Below, piece after piece: positions 1 through 10,978 of a stretch of DNA of 64,000 bases. The notes beneath the pieces were generated by a model. It searched no databases. It saw only the letters and a program-made list of their open reading frames with translations, and was not told where the DNA came from. The stretch comes from Margaritifera margaritifera. Lineage: Eukaryota; Mollusca; Bivalvia; Unionida; Margaritiferidae. Positions within the stretch are counted from its first letter, which is position 1. Each line of letters starts with the position of its first letter. Where the stretch lies: positions 558,001 through 622,000 of the forward strand of contig JAQPZY010001037.1 of assembly GCA_029931535.1 (NCBI GenBank). Reading direction: 5' to 3'. Position numbers and translations under genes: made by a program.

Positions 1-589
1 ACACTTTTTGACAAATGTAATAGGCTGGTCCCCTAGTTTTACCATGGGAATAATACTGTAATAGACACTAAATATATATAATTTGAACTTGTCTTATAAG
101 GTAAGCATCTATATCTATGCAGATCATTTTTTCAGTCAAAAATAGTTTGAAATTGAGTAATTCAGGAACTAGTTATCCTCACATTTTGAAAGAAGCACAG
201 GGATGTCATCATGCAGACTACAGTCTTTTTGTAACATGTCTTTGTGTAACATACATTGTACATACATACATTTGTATATGTGTAATGCCTTTGAACTCAT
301 CTTTCACTGTTAAGCTAGGGTCAATGAAACTTGGTCAATGATAGTTCTATGAGTGTAAATTGTGTCCACACTTTTGAAATTTCAATGATATCCTAAGGGG
401 TGGGGCTAGGAGGTAGGTGTAAATTACATAAATTTGAGAGAACTCCATATCTGACACTTGAGAATTGGCATATGCAATCAGTGACCCAGGTGTCAGGACA
501 AGTCAGACTGGGACCCCTGGGTGATGCCTTAGGGTCTTTCCCAAACCACAAAAACTTAGCTCCAGGATCATGACATAAAAACTGTCAAG

Positions 590-1010
590 ATCCCCAGTCC
601 GTTACTACATATACACTTTGGATAAAAAGACAGATTTATACATGCAGCTGACATTGACTGCAGGGTCCATCCCTACCCCCAGGGACTTGGCCCTTTGTTC
701 ATATTTGAAATTATTGAAACCCCCTCCGTAACCACATGTAATGGGCATGAAAAGACAAATTTTTAGATGCAACTGACACTGGTCCATCCTTAACTGCCGT
801 ATAACCATTTACACTGTAGATACTTGCAGGGCATGGAGAAACATATGCATATACCCAACTGACATTTGCCCTTGGTATAGTACTTACCCACAGAAACCTA
901 CGCAAGTCAAGAGGCTTTAACTTTGATGTAGATGTCAAAATGGTTGAACATGGGGATAAGTGTTTCACAAAGACACAATTCTGATTTGAAGTTGTGAAAA
1001 AGAACTTTCT
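590..1010. repeat. Diverged tandem repeat, about 115-120 bp unit, three units
   Basis: Three related segments share a core of the form AAAAGACA-ATTT-T-CATGCA-CTGACA followed by GGTCCATCC, starting near 625, 745 and 835. The copies are well diverged and have no coding sense. The short open frames on the minus strand here are by-products of the repeat. Confidence 0.45.
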
Positions 1011-1335
1011 TAAATTCAAATGCTAAATGTAAACTTCTTTCTTCATAATGTAATGCAAAGATGTTCCAGTACAAACTCTAGTAAAAGAATACATTTTAAG
1101 AAAGGAAAATGCTGGCTGAACACTGAGGCCTCCAGAAATACTTAACATTGTCTGTATTGTGCCCTCTAAACTTTCATATACCATCATCTGATGAAATGAT
1201 AATTATTATGTATGTACTTTTTTTATATAATATGAGAGGTCATGTTCGTATGTCCATGGTGTCGGTTCATCTGTCTGTTCCTTTGTTCACCTTTCCATAT
1301 GTCACTGTTTTCCTTGTTAACTGAACTTCAGCTAA

Positions 1336-2113
1336 ACTGAAGTAGGGAGTGATGATCATATTTGATATGATGTTTCACTACACTGAATTAGGGGGTCATG
1401 ATCATATTTGATATGATGTTTCACTACACGTAAGTAGGGGGTGATGATCATATTTTTTTATGATGTTTCACTACGCTGAAGTAGGGAGTGATATCATATT
1501 TGATATGACGTTTCACTACACTGAAGTAGGGGGTGATGATCATATTTGATATAATGTTTCACTACACTGAAGTAGGGAGTGATATCATATTTGATATGAT
1601 GTTTCACTACACTGAAGTAGGGAGTGATGATCATATTTGATATGATGTTTCACTACACTGAAGTTGGGAGTGATGATCATATTTGATATGATGTTTCACT
1701 ACACTGAAGTAGGGGGTGATGATCATATTTGATATAATGTTTCACTACACTGAAGTAGGGGTGATGATCATATTTGATATAATGTTTCACTACACTGAAG
1801 TAGGGAGTGCTGATCATATTTGATATGATGTTTCACTACACTGAAGTAGGGAGTGATATCATATTTGATATGTTTCACTACACTGAAGTAGGGGGTGATG
1901 ATCATATTTGATATAATGTTTCACTACACTGAAGTATGGAGAGATGATCATATTTGATATGATGTTTAACTAGCATGAGTAGGGAGTAATGATCATATTT
2001 GATATGATGTTTCACTACACAGAAGTAGGGAGTGATCATATTTGAAATGATGTTGCACTACACTGAAGTAGGGAGTGCTGATCATATTTGATATGATGTT
2101 TCACTAGCATGAG
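1336..2113. repeat. 46-bp tandem array, about 17 units
   Basis: The unit runs CTGAAGTAGGGAGTGATGAT, then CATATTTGATATGATGTTTC, then ACTACA. Units differ by single substitutions (GGG/GAG) and small deletions of the GATG block. The segment after the array (2105-2245: ggtatcaaatcctgga-like text, then ATATTTGTGATGGCTT) recurs near 45880-46025 and 48470-48810, where the 46-bp core is present only once or twice. The array therefore seems to be a local expansion inside one copy of a dispersed repeat. Confidence 0.92.
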
Positions 2114-2487
2114 AAGATGACAACAAAGGTATCAGATCCTGGACGCAGTCTTCAGGATGGGAGTGCGTTGGGTTAGAAAAAGGGAAGGGGTAGCAACAAA
2201 AATAAAATGGTACAGATATTTGTGATGGCTTTGGCATCTGTCTTTTTTTAAAATCACTTCTGTATAAAGATCTTTTTTTCTTGTTGTTGCTTTAGAATGA
2301 GTTGAAAATTAAGATATTAGTAGTTGAAGCAGATGAATCAAACAACCAAAGAAAAATAAATGATAAAAAGTGTGCACAAATTGTAATATACAGCATACAG
2401 TACAGTCATATGTTCTGTAGATAAGCCAGACTTGTACAATAAGTGATTGATTAGTCCTGAGTACATGTGCACATACATTGGGAGAAG

Positions 2488-2494
<7 letters not shown>

Positions 2495-2536
<42 letters not shown>
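2495..2536. repeat. (TA)n microsatellite
   Basis: An uninterrupted AT dinucleotide tract of about 42 bp. It generates a meaningless Tyr/Ile open frame on the opposite strand. Confidence 0.95.
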
Positions 2537-2540
<4 letters not shown>

Positions 2541-2752
2541 TACACAAGGTCAGTGGTCACCTGTGGTACATGTATATGACATATAGCCAAATGTCTGTAT
2601 CCTCATTATAATGCTGTCCAATTGGGAGTTTTGGATTATACCGCCTTATAGGAAAACAGTTTTATAATGAAGTACATTAATGTAATAATTTTGTTAAAAT
2701 GGGACCCATGTACCCATCATATTACAGGAGATGTGTTATAATGATATAGGGT

Positions 2753-2935
2753 ATCACGGTAGCTCAGTTGGCTGAGTGTTGGACTCCTAATCCAAGGGTT
2801 GAGGGTTTGATATCTGCCCAGGCTAGCTTAGGTCGGCTGCCTGTGAGTTCTCTTTGGAAAGGCACTTAGCTCCAATTTGCTGAGCATGGTATAGTCAGTA
2901 ATGTGCTAAAATCAACAACAACAAAAAAAACCATA
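2753..2935 (+). mobile_element. tRNA-derived SINE, family A
   Basis: A tRNA-like head has box A (TAGCTCAGTTGGCTGAG) and a diverged box B (GGTTTGATATC). It is followed by a body with GGAAAGGCACTTAGCTCC and GCATGGTATAGTCAGTAATG and an A-rich tail with AACAACAACAAAAAAAA. Five other copies with the same body are in the window. It is retrotransposed by partner LINE machinery (family knowledge). It is not a functional tRNA: the cloverleaf continues into the body. Confidence 0.85.
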
Positions 2936-3847
2936 TATATATATATATATATGCCCCTGTGCTACTGCTTCATATATACAAAAATTTTGAGGAAATGAAA
3001 GATTATTTTTCATTTTGGCTCCATCAGCCACTTGGTTTTAAACTGGTCCATAGTAAACATCTGTCATTAGTTACTGTTAAACATGAACATTGACATCCAT
3101 TATGTACCTATTGTTTGTCACACATCCTGGTTGGAAACAATAATAGAATTGGGATGAACAGTTATAAACAGAGGTAATTATTACAGCATTAAGTGTTTGG
3201 CAGAAACTGCTAATGACTTGGTATATTGTTTGTAAGGTCATACTGGAAAATGTGCAGCTTCTGACATTTAACATACCTCACCAGGCTGCAAATTTGTAAA
3301 CATACAGAAGCAAATGGTTTCTGACCTTTTTCTGAACCTTTGTACTGAACCAGCTCACTCAGCACAGAAAGAGAATAATTGAGACCAGTTAAGAAACTGT
3401 TGGAGATGGGGTGGGGGTGGGGGAATATTGTTGAAAGAGATAAGACATGTCTCAACAGTTGTCACTAATAACTGATACAAATGTATCTATTTACACATAC
3501 ATGTATTTTATAAAGAGCAAGCACATGATTTTTCTGATTATTCAATAATGACATGTAAACTTGCCATGCTTAAAAAATAACCTATCCTCATATCTTGAAA
3601 AAAAATCATCAAGTTTAAGAGTACCTAACCAGGGCTATAGTGGAGACATTTCTGAAATTAATGCAAGCCATTTTAAGACCCCAAAGCCAATAAAAAAACA
3701 TTTTTGATGTTGTCTTGTATTCTGTTAATTACGCTAATGATCTTGTCTCAGATGCTGGGAGTTTGGTTGTATAAATTTGGTCAAAAGTTGGCTAAAAACA
3801 ATGCTCCTACAGACTCCTGCTACTGCATAAGATATACCATAACTAGG

Positions 3848-4072
3848 TACCATATATCCTCGCTTACAAGTTGAGTCCAACTGCAAACTGCACAGACCCA
3901 GATATGCCATCACATAATGTGCCAGAAGATCTGGGTCTATGCAGTTTGTTAGGAATAATCAGTAGAACAAAACAAGATAGACCCTTATCTACTGGTGTAG
4001 TATGTGATGGCAGATCAGGATCTACATGTACGTTATTTGCAGTTGGACTTGACTTATAAGCGTGTACCGGTA
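3848..4072. mobile_element. Double-hairpin MITE, copy 1
   Basis: TA-bounded element whose ends are inverted (TACCATATATCCTCGCTTAC against the complement of GACTTATAAGCGTGTACCGG). Inside are two further inverted pairs built from GACCCAGATCTGCC-type arms: 3895-3945 and about 3975-4030. The same layout occurs at 38531-38748 and 61955-62173. It has no coding capacity, and mobilisation by a pogo/Tigger-type transposase is suggested by the TA ends. Confidence 0.8.
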
Positions 4073-4429
4073 TATATGGTACATGTATGAGTATAATGAC
4101 ATGAATGTTTGATTTATGTTGTTTATGTGGATCATCTCACTTTGGAGCCAGGGAGTCATGTAAAATATGGGACATCTCACTCCAGGGCCAGGGGAGTCAT
4201 GTAAAATATGGGACATCTCATTCTGGGTCCAAGGGAGTCATATAAAATGTGGGACAGCTGATTTGATAAACAGTTTGCATAAAACTTAAGGCATCCACGT
4301 CTACTCCATTTGCTTCAGTTCAGATTCCCTTAAAGTGATAATCGAAACAAAGGTATAATACATACTTAATTGAGAGGGTTATATTTATTATTGTAAAAAA
4401 AAAGGAAAACTCTTTCTTTTCAGGTTGCA

Positions 4430-4880
4430 GAGGCAGTGATCCTGTCAGCATCAACTGTTTGTTATGGTTTTGGTTAAAGTTTGTAATTTGTATATATGTC
4501 CTAAACCCCTGATAGATTCTCATCATGCTTTGTATGCACTCATTATGAAGTTCAGGCTATTCATTCAATGACATGCATGCTCGCCCCTTTCACCTTGGGA
4601 TCAAGGACTCGGTCTTAGAAAAATCTGCGTTCATGTTTTTCTCATTTGCTATATTTCCTAGACCCCATGATAGATTTTGTTCATACTTGGAATGAATCAT
4701 TACAAAGTAAGACAGTTCATTCTGCCAGATGCTCACATGGCCATTTGGCCTTGGGATCAGGGTTGAAGTCCTAGAAAGTTTGTGTTGAGGTTTGTTTCAA
4801 AAATATTTTTTGCTTATATTTCCTAAACCCCATGATGGATTTTGTTGTGATACTTGGTTGGATTGAATGAATGATCATGA
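4430..4880. repeat. Tandem-body dispersed repeat family D, copy with about two units
   Basis: A head of the form CATCAACTGTTTGTTATGG, TTTTGGTTAAAGTTTG is followed by units containing ATTTCCTAAACCCC-TGATAGATT, TCATACTTGGAATGAATCAT and a TTGGGATCAAGG segment. The unit is about 180-200 bp. Related copies lie at 43830-44400 and 62810-63560. Confidence 0.7.
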
Positions 4881-4970
4881 AGATACATACATGTACATGT
4901 ATGTGCTGTAATTAATTATTATGATTTTCAATAATTAATATGATTTTATATAAATTATAAATCAATTATA

Positions 4971-5024
4971 GAGCCATGGTAGCTCTATTGGCAGAGTCGT
5001 GGACTTGTAAGTCAAGGTCGCGGG
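4971..5024 (+). mobile_element. SINE family A, head fragment
   Basis: AGAGCCATGGTAGCTC, then TTGGCAGAG and TGGACTTGTAAGTC match the tRNA-like head of the SINE at 10367-10552. The copy stops before box B, where the palindromic element at 5029-5285 begins. The SINE body is not found on the other side, so it may have been truncated before or during that insertion. Confidence 0.6.
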
Positions 5025-5028
5025 AAAT

Positions 5029-5285
5029 AAAAACATTGCACCAAACTAATGAATGTATGTATGTAGTGGGTTTAATGGCATGTTATTACAATTCTGGCTA
5101 TGTAGTGCCACTTAAAAGCTAACTTTGAAAAATATAATGACAACAAATTGACCAAAAACAATTAGGAATGAATCTCAGTTACTATGGACACATATTTCCT
5201 TAATTGGCACTATATAGCAAGTATTGTAATGACATACCATTAAACCCACTTCATACATATATTCATTAGTTTGATGCAGTGTTTT
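5029..5285. mobile_element. Palindromic MITE with about 80-bp terminal inverted repeats
   Basis: The left arm (5029-5110: AAAACATTGCACCAAACTAA, then TGAATGTATGTATGTAGTGG) pairs with the right arm (5205-5285) over about 80 positions with roughly ten mismatches. Only about 95 bp separates the arms. It has no coding content and lies 190 bp before the candidate upstream kinase exon. Confidence 0.85.
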
Positions 5286-5471
5286 TTTTTCTTCTTGTGT
5301 ATCAATTCAGTCACAAGGGAATCAGAGGATAATGGCATTGAAAATAATGTGTTTTTGATGATATTGCTAAATTCGATACACATAACTGTCTGTTATATGA
5401 TTAGATAGTAATTGATTGTTAACATTTTTTTTTATTTCTGAGAATTAACTCTCTGATATTTTATATTTCAG

Positions 5472-5512
5472 CAATAGGAAAGGAAGACACAATAGTTGAA
5501 AGTGACCAGGAG
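5472..5512 (+). CDS. CDK14: Candidate upstream coding exon of the PFTAIRE kinase gene
   Basis: A 41-nt segment lies between a pyrimidine-rich tract ending TTTCAG and a GAG|GTATGG donor. It needs one base from an earlier exon, then reads IGKEDTIVESDQE and ends in phase 0, the phase required by the next exon at 18766. The acidic sequence is of the kind seen in kinase N-tails, but I cannot match it to a known homologue. It is short, 13 kb from its partner and close to a palindromic element, so a chance splice-like segment is possible. Only transcript data would settle it. Confidence 0.4.
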
Positions 5513-5689
5513 GTATGGTGAATTTATGACTGTATTAGTTGTCTCTAAGTTAAATTTTTGACAGTGAAAATGTAAATTTTAATTGTTTATGTTGATATAG
5601 CTGCATTTGAGATTGAAACCACATTCTTCCCCAAAACTGATTTGTATATGCCTGCCATTAGGCCACAAGGTGGAGTGTATTATGTTATG

Positions 5690-6640
5690 CTGTTGTCTAT
5701 CTGTTGATCCATCCATCTGTTAACTATTTAATTTACACACAATAACTCCAGTTCTCCACCATATACAGGTACTAGACTTTGTGGATGACTTGCACATGGA
5801 GTAGGGGAGAATCCTGTTGATTTTTGGGTTCAAAAGGTCAAAGATCATGGTCACAGACTGAAAGAAGAAAAATGTTTTTTGCAAAATAACATTAGTTTTA
5901 CATCATTTACATGGAAAATACTTTGTTGGTGACTTGCACTTTGATAAGGAAGAAGCCTTGGATTTTGGGTCAAAAGTCAAGATCACAGTGACTGAAAGAA
6001 GAAAAATGGTTTCCACATAATAATATTCTAATCACATACCTGGATCAAACTTTGTAGATAGCTTGCATTTGGGGTGAGGAGGAAGCCTGTTGATTGTTGG
6101 GTTAAAGGATCAAAGGTCTACATAATTGTGGCTGAAAAAAAGAAAAATGTTGTCTGCACAATGACATTAGTTCTATTCCACAGACCTGGACCAGATTATG
6201 TGGATGGTTCGCACATGGGGTAAGGAAATAAACCAATTGATTTTGAAGTCAAAAGGTCAAAGGTCAGGGTCACGGACGGGATGAAGAAAAATGTTATTTT
6301 GCATAATAACTTTAGTTCCTGGCCATGTACTTTGACCAAAACTTGTATAGGACTTGCACATAAGGTATGGAAGGGGCCTATTGATTTGGGGGTTAAAAAG
6401 GTTAAGGGTCAAGGTAATTGTGGCTCAAAGAAAAGCAGGAATGTTCAGAATAACTTTTGTTCCATAGTAGGTTCCTTGACTAGATGGTTTGCATTTAGGG
6501 TAATAAAGAAACCTTTAGATTCTGGAACTAAAGGTCAGAGGTCCTGGTCTTGGTAAATGTAACAAGAAAATAATGGTGTCTGCACAGTAGGCTTAGTTCA
6601 AGATCACATACCCTGACCAGAGGTCAGTGTCATGAGTTGT
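5690..6640. repeat. Diverged tandem repeat, about 120-bp unit, seven or eight units
   Basis: Each unit has a segment like CTTTGTGGATGACTTGCAC, then GGGTAAGG-AGAAGCCT, TGATTTTGGG and AAAAGGTCAAAGGTCA, followed by CACAGACTGAAAGAAGAAAAATG. The copies are strongly diverged. The short open frame at 6281-6556 is within it and is not a gene. Sequences of the same kind recur at 25330-25530 and 28600-28900. Confidence 0.75.
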
Positions 6641-6966
6641 CTCCATGCCCAACTAGTGCCTACATACATTACTATTAAACATGCGACAGGTGTATAATGT
6701 GCCTTTCATGGTACTCTAGTTAACTAATATTACAAGTGTGTTCTTTGCTGTGCCTAGTAATATAAAAGGGTGTCTGATCTCCAGAAATGCACCCAGATCA
6801 CCCATTTTGGCTTAATTAATTTTCAGGAAATCCTTTTGTTGTGGTATAAAAATGCATCACTCACTGAAATGGAAGTTTTGATAATGACTTGCTTTCCCTA
6901 AATTCTAGACATGCACTGTGTTCAGATAATTGTCTGACAAGAAGAGCTTATATGATGGCTTGTTAC

Positions 6967-7153
6967 CAGGCTTGAAATTAGTCTGGAAGCTTAGTAAATT
7001 TCATGTTGGACTAATAGTTTTCATGATTTTATTAGTCAGATGGCTAGTTAATCTTGATATGTGTCTGACATTGTTTTGTAGGAAGGACTAGTGAAGATTT
7101 AGCAGGACAAGTAAATTTCTGAAGCTACTAGTCTTCCAGCTACAAAGAAATTT
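6967..7153. mobile_element. Truncated inverted copy of the 850-bp transposon at 16579-17428
   Basis: It starts CAGGCTTGAAATTAGTCTGG. Its right half (7040-7153), reversed and complemented, follows 16590-16700 closely (ACTAGTCCTTCC, ACAAAACAATGTCAGACA). The centre of the longer element is missing and the right terminus is cut, directly against a tandem-body repeat element. The CAG-type end suggests a hAT-like non-autonomous element. Confidence 0.6.
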
Positions 7154-7985
7154 ATGATGTGCAGTTGGTCCTAAATGAAGATGGTGCCAATTTGACATCC
7201 AATATGGCTGCCTTGGCCGCCATCTTTAAAATCTTGTAATCGCTACTCCTCCTGAATGGATGGTCATATCAACATGGGGTTTTCACAAAAAGACTTCTTA
7301 TGATGTCTAGTTGGTCCTAAATGAAAATGGTGCCAATCTAACATCCATTATGGTCACCATGGCAGCCATCTTGAATATCTTGTTATAGTTACTCGTCATG
7401 AATAGATGGTCATATCAGCATGGGATTTTCACCATGAGACTTCTTATCATGTCTAGCTGGTCATGAAGAAAAGGTGCCGATCTGACATCTAGTATGACTG
7501 CCAAAGCAGCTATGTTGAAAATCTTGTTATTGCTACTCCTTAATTGAAAGTAATATCTTGAAAATATTATCTCTACTCCTCTCCAAATGAACGACTATAT
7601 AAACATGTTTTCACCAGTAGGCTTCTTATGATACCGGGTTTGTCCTAAATGAAAATGGTGCCAGTAGTGCATCCAATTCAGCTGCTATGATGACTGTCTT
7701 AAAAGTCTTTTTGTCACTACTCCCCCTGATTGGATGATCATTATGACATGTAGTTTTCACCAAAAGACTTCTAATGGTGTCTATTTTGTCCTAAATGAAA
7801 ATAGTGCCAACCTGACATCCACTATATGTACCTCAGCAGATAATTTGAAAATCTTGTTATCATTAAAGAATATCAGAGATGATTTCAAGACTCGAGAGTT
7901 AAAAGGAAGAAATGGTTTTACCTTGGATTCCTGGAAATTCTTTTCACCCAGTAGAGCGTCATTCCCTTCGAGGACTCTGTTCTTA
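7154..7985. mobile_element. Tandem-body element family C (pearl/Helentron-like), copy 1
   Basis: About five monomers of 140-150 bp, each with GTCTAGTTGGTCCTAAATGA, AAATGGTGCCAATCTGACAT, a GGC(C)GCCAT-rich part, CTTGAAAATCTTGTTATTGC and TACTCCTCCTGAATGG. The array ends in a conserved tail (7860-7985: AAGAATATCAGAGATG, GGAAATTCTTTTCACCCAGT, AGAGCGTCATTCCCTTCGAG). The head seen in other copies is missing here. Short open frames inside have no coding support. Confidence 0.8.
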
Positions 7986-8429
7986 AATGAAAATGGTGCT
8001 ACCCAGTATACAATATGTTCACCACAATGGCCATCTTGAAAATCATGTTATTCATTACTCCACCAGAATTGTTTATTGGTTGTGCTACACTTCTATAGGT
8101 AGGCAAGGTTTTTGTTTTGGGCATAGATCATCTTTTAGGGACACTTGGAATGTAAGAGCATGTGCTCTCTCCACTTTGCTTTGCTACCTCTTAGATGAAT
8201 CTTGGATTAGTTGTTACAGTTGCATGTCCCTCAATTTACCTCATCGGCAGTTTGTTGACAACTTCATGTGAGTTTATGACAATGTCCTGGGAAACACCCA
8301 CTTTATTTAAATGCTAAATCATCTGCCCTGTCTGACATTTTTGGTCCCCACTTTGATTCACACTTTTTTTCTTGACTCGGTGTATCTTTGTTCAAAATAT
8401 TTTCGTTCCCCACTTTATGTAGAAAAGGG

Positions 8430-9400
8430 TGAATAATAAATGGAGCCTGTCCATCCATCCTTCTATCCATATGTCCTTCGTTCTGTCAGTCCCACTTTTG
8501 TTTCTGCACAGTAACTGCCTTAATTATTATTGGAATTAAAACAAATTTAGTATGCAGTTAGATAAAAAATACCTTGGCTGAATTCGATTACCAGCATTCT
8601 ATGCCATCATTTGGCAGTGTTTAATTTATAGTATTATGTCTCAGGGTTTAAAGACACATTAGCACAATCCAGGTTATATGGCGCCGAGTTGGTTTAGGTA
8701 TCCAAAAACACTTGTGCAAAACAAAGAGAAAGGCAAATAGGATAAAGTCCTAAGAATGCAAAGTCAGATTCTGATATAAACCTCTTTTAAAAAGACCAAG
8801 ACCTTTTCAATGTGAACAACAACGCAGGACATATATCAGGAAAAAACTGGTTGCCTCTGTTAGTCCCCTCTTACAAAATACTGAAATGCGCATTGTACAT
8901 GTTTTACACCCCCATGCCTGCAGGGGGATATAGCCCCTGATTGTTGGACCCACCAAATTTCATTTCCAAACAGTAACTACCTTAGAAATTTGGTATGCAG
9001 CTTGATTAGTCGCTAGCCTTTGCAGATCACTGACATCCCACCTCTGTCTGCATGGGTTCATGTCTCGGCTCGGTGAACATTGGTATGTAAGAAAGCTTGC
9101 CAGTAGCTTCCTGTGGGTTGGTGATTCTTCCTGGAGTTTTTTTCAGGTTCTTCCTCCACCAAATAGACTGGCCGCCATGTATAGCCTATCATGTGCCGAA
9201 AAATGGCATTAAAATCACACCGCCAACCAACTTGATATTTATGAGACATTGACTAAGATTGATTGTCAGCATTCTGTGTAATCGTTTAGTGGAGTTATAG
9301 CCCTTGATTGTCAGATGCACCCATTTTTGTTTATATGCAATAACTCCATCAGTTATTACTTTCTAATTGATACTTGATAAGATTTATAATTAGAAAAAAA
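8430..9400. repeat. Low-copy dispersed repeats with diverged monomers (family E), interrupted
   Basis: Segments at about 8440-8650, 8930-9030 and 9240-9390 share CCATCCATC-CTGTC, CAGTAACT-CCTTA, AATTTGGTATGCAG and GATTGTCAGCATTCTGTG. Cleaner copies of the same unit are at 38930-39330. The remainder (8660-8900, 9400-10080) is AT-rich intronic sequence where I see no gene. Confidence 0.5.
9079..9229 (+). mobile_element. Dispersed SINE-like repeat family B2, copy 1
   Basis: It shares with 17511-17668 the blocks GTATGT-AGAAA-CTTGC, AGTAGCTTCC, GGTTCTTCCTCCACCAAA and GCCGCCATGTATA, and the 3' end GAAAAATGGCATTAAA followed by an ACC/CAA-rich tail. The short low-complexity end and 150-bp size fit a SINE 3' body. 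No tRNA head is seen. Confidence 0.6.
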
Positions 9401-10091
9401 GGTTGCAGAGGATAACCATCAAGTCAAAAAAAAATATATTAAACCTTAAGGAATTATTAAAAATGTATGACCTGTCCTAAATGTATGACCCATCTGAAAT
9501 CAGAATGTAAAAATAAAAATTCTAATTTAAATTAAGGAATTTTAATTAATTACTAGTAGTATTTTTATTTACTAATAATTGTACTTGTTTGCAGTACTAT
9601 TTATTGGCTGATAATTCTATTCTCTTCAGTACATGTACATTATGTATTCTTATAAAAATAACACTCATGTTTGGCACACCATGTGTGTCCGCTTAAAATC
9701 AGACATAACGTACAAAATGGCTAGAGACGTTCAATGCTGTTAAACACAAACTGCTTTAGACCAGAAGTCTGTATTCCATGAGAAATAAAGAAAATTCAGT
9801 TATAGATAGAAAATTAATTACCAAGAAAGATTTAAATCTCAGTTATAAATAGAAAATTAATTACAAATATTGATAATAAATAGGTTTTAACAAAGAGGTT
9901 TGGTTAAGTAAGCAGAATAAAATAATATCATTCCTGGAGTGGAATTGATTATTATATTGTAAGATAGAAATAATTTTTCTTCTAGTCTTCACTGTCTTAT
10001 ATGAACAAAGTTTATATTGCAAAGAGCAGATTACATAAATAATTTATTATGCCACCGTCACTTTCTTATACATTTAATGAAATCTCTACTC

Positions 10092-10287
10092 GAGGGGTGT
10101 ACAACATTTAGCCCGTGGGCCGCATGCGGCCGGCCGACACATTTTGTGTGGCCTGAGGCCTGTGTCTTTACTTAATGCATGTGTGTTTATGCTTTTATTA
10201 TAGACACAAAGCTTTCACAGTGCAGCCCTCTTAGTTCCAATCAAGGTCGATTCTGTCCCATTTAAATGTTTGAGTTGTGCGCCCCTG
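10092..10287. mobile_element. hAT-type MITE with perfect 8-bp target-site duplication
   Basis: CTCTACTC at 10084-10091 is repeated exactly at 10288-10295. Between them the 196-bp element begins GAGGGGTGTACAAC and ends with the complement of CAGGGGCGCACAAC. Just inside the left end is GGGCCGCATGCGGCC, a GC-rich palindrome known from hAT elements. Eight-base duplications and CAGGGGTG ends are hAT hallmarks. It has no coding sequence. Confidence 0.88.
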
Positions 10288-10366
10288 CTCTACTCGGTAG
10301 AGCATCATCTTTTTTCACCATCTGTCCATTTTTCTATCTATCCAGTGTAGAATTACCTGTTTTTTT

Positions 10367-10552
10367 TTTCAAAGGCATTTTTTGACACATAATTTGGCTA
10401 TATCATGAGGAGGAAATGGGACGTACAGTGTAAGTGTCTTTCCCAAGAACACACTGAGGCAGCTGACCCAGGTTGGCCTGGGTGGGTATCGAACCCACAA
10501 CCCTTGGATTACAAGTCCAACGCTCTACCAACTGAGCTACCATGGCTCTCAG
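10367..10552 (-). mobile_element. tRNA-derived SINE family A, best-preserved head
   Basis: On the minus strand it reads TAGCTCAGTTGGTAGAGC (box A), GGACTTGTAATCC (an anticodon-like TGT in a seven-base loop, as in tRNA-Thr) and GGGTTCGATACCC (box B). The family body follows (CTTGGGAAAGACACTTA, CATGATATAGCCAAATTATG). The intact-looking head may be mistaken for a tRNA gene, but there is no acceptor-stem 3' half, so it is a SINE. Confidence 0.88.
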
Positions 10553-10902
10553 CAAGTGATGACTCTTGATCACATATGTCCATTAACTAGCCACAGAGTT
10601 TTCATTTTTCTTATGGATTCTAACTTAAAAGTGACATAGGCAGATTTATGTTCAATAAAGCTGGCTATGTCTTTTCTAAATTATATTCAGTTAAATTTCT
10701 AACATGTTGACTTTTTTTTATATCAGTCTGTTTTCACTCCATCAAAATAATCTCTGCCATGGTGTATCGAATCATCAAGTTCAAAATAATATCCGTTCCA
10801 CAATTACTGTGCAACAATATCAGTGCACTTTAATGTGAAGGACATCTGTCTAAACAGATCATGGCTTGCAATGACAGTGGAGTATTCTCATTTTATTAGA
10901 AG

Positions 10903-10976
<74 letters not shown>
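10903..10976. repeat. (TA)n microsatellite
   Basis: A pure AT dinucleotide tract of about 70 bp. It abuts sequence resembling the left end of the pogo-like element at 30423 and may have replaced its terminus. Confidence 0.95.

Positions 10977-10978
<2 letters not shown>

Noticed and set aside
2596..2750. Possible MITE related to the 18128-18307 element (CCTCATTATAATG and TTATAATGATATAGGG ends)
   Set aside because: The ends pair only weakly and no target duplication was seen, so it was not listed as an element.
6281..6556. 91-codon frame
   Set aside because: It spans two to three units of a 120-bp diverged repeat and has no independent coding evidence.
10480..10552. tRNA-Thr-like sequence with box A, TGT anticodon loop and box B on the minus strand
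   Set aside because: The acceptor stem does not close and the text continues into a SINE body repeated elsewhere in the window.
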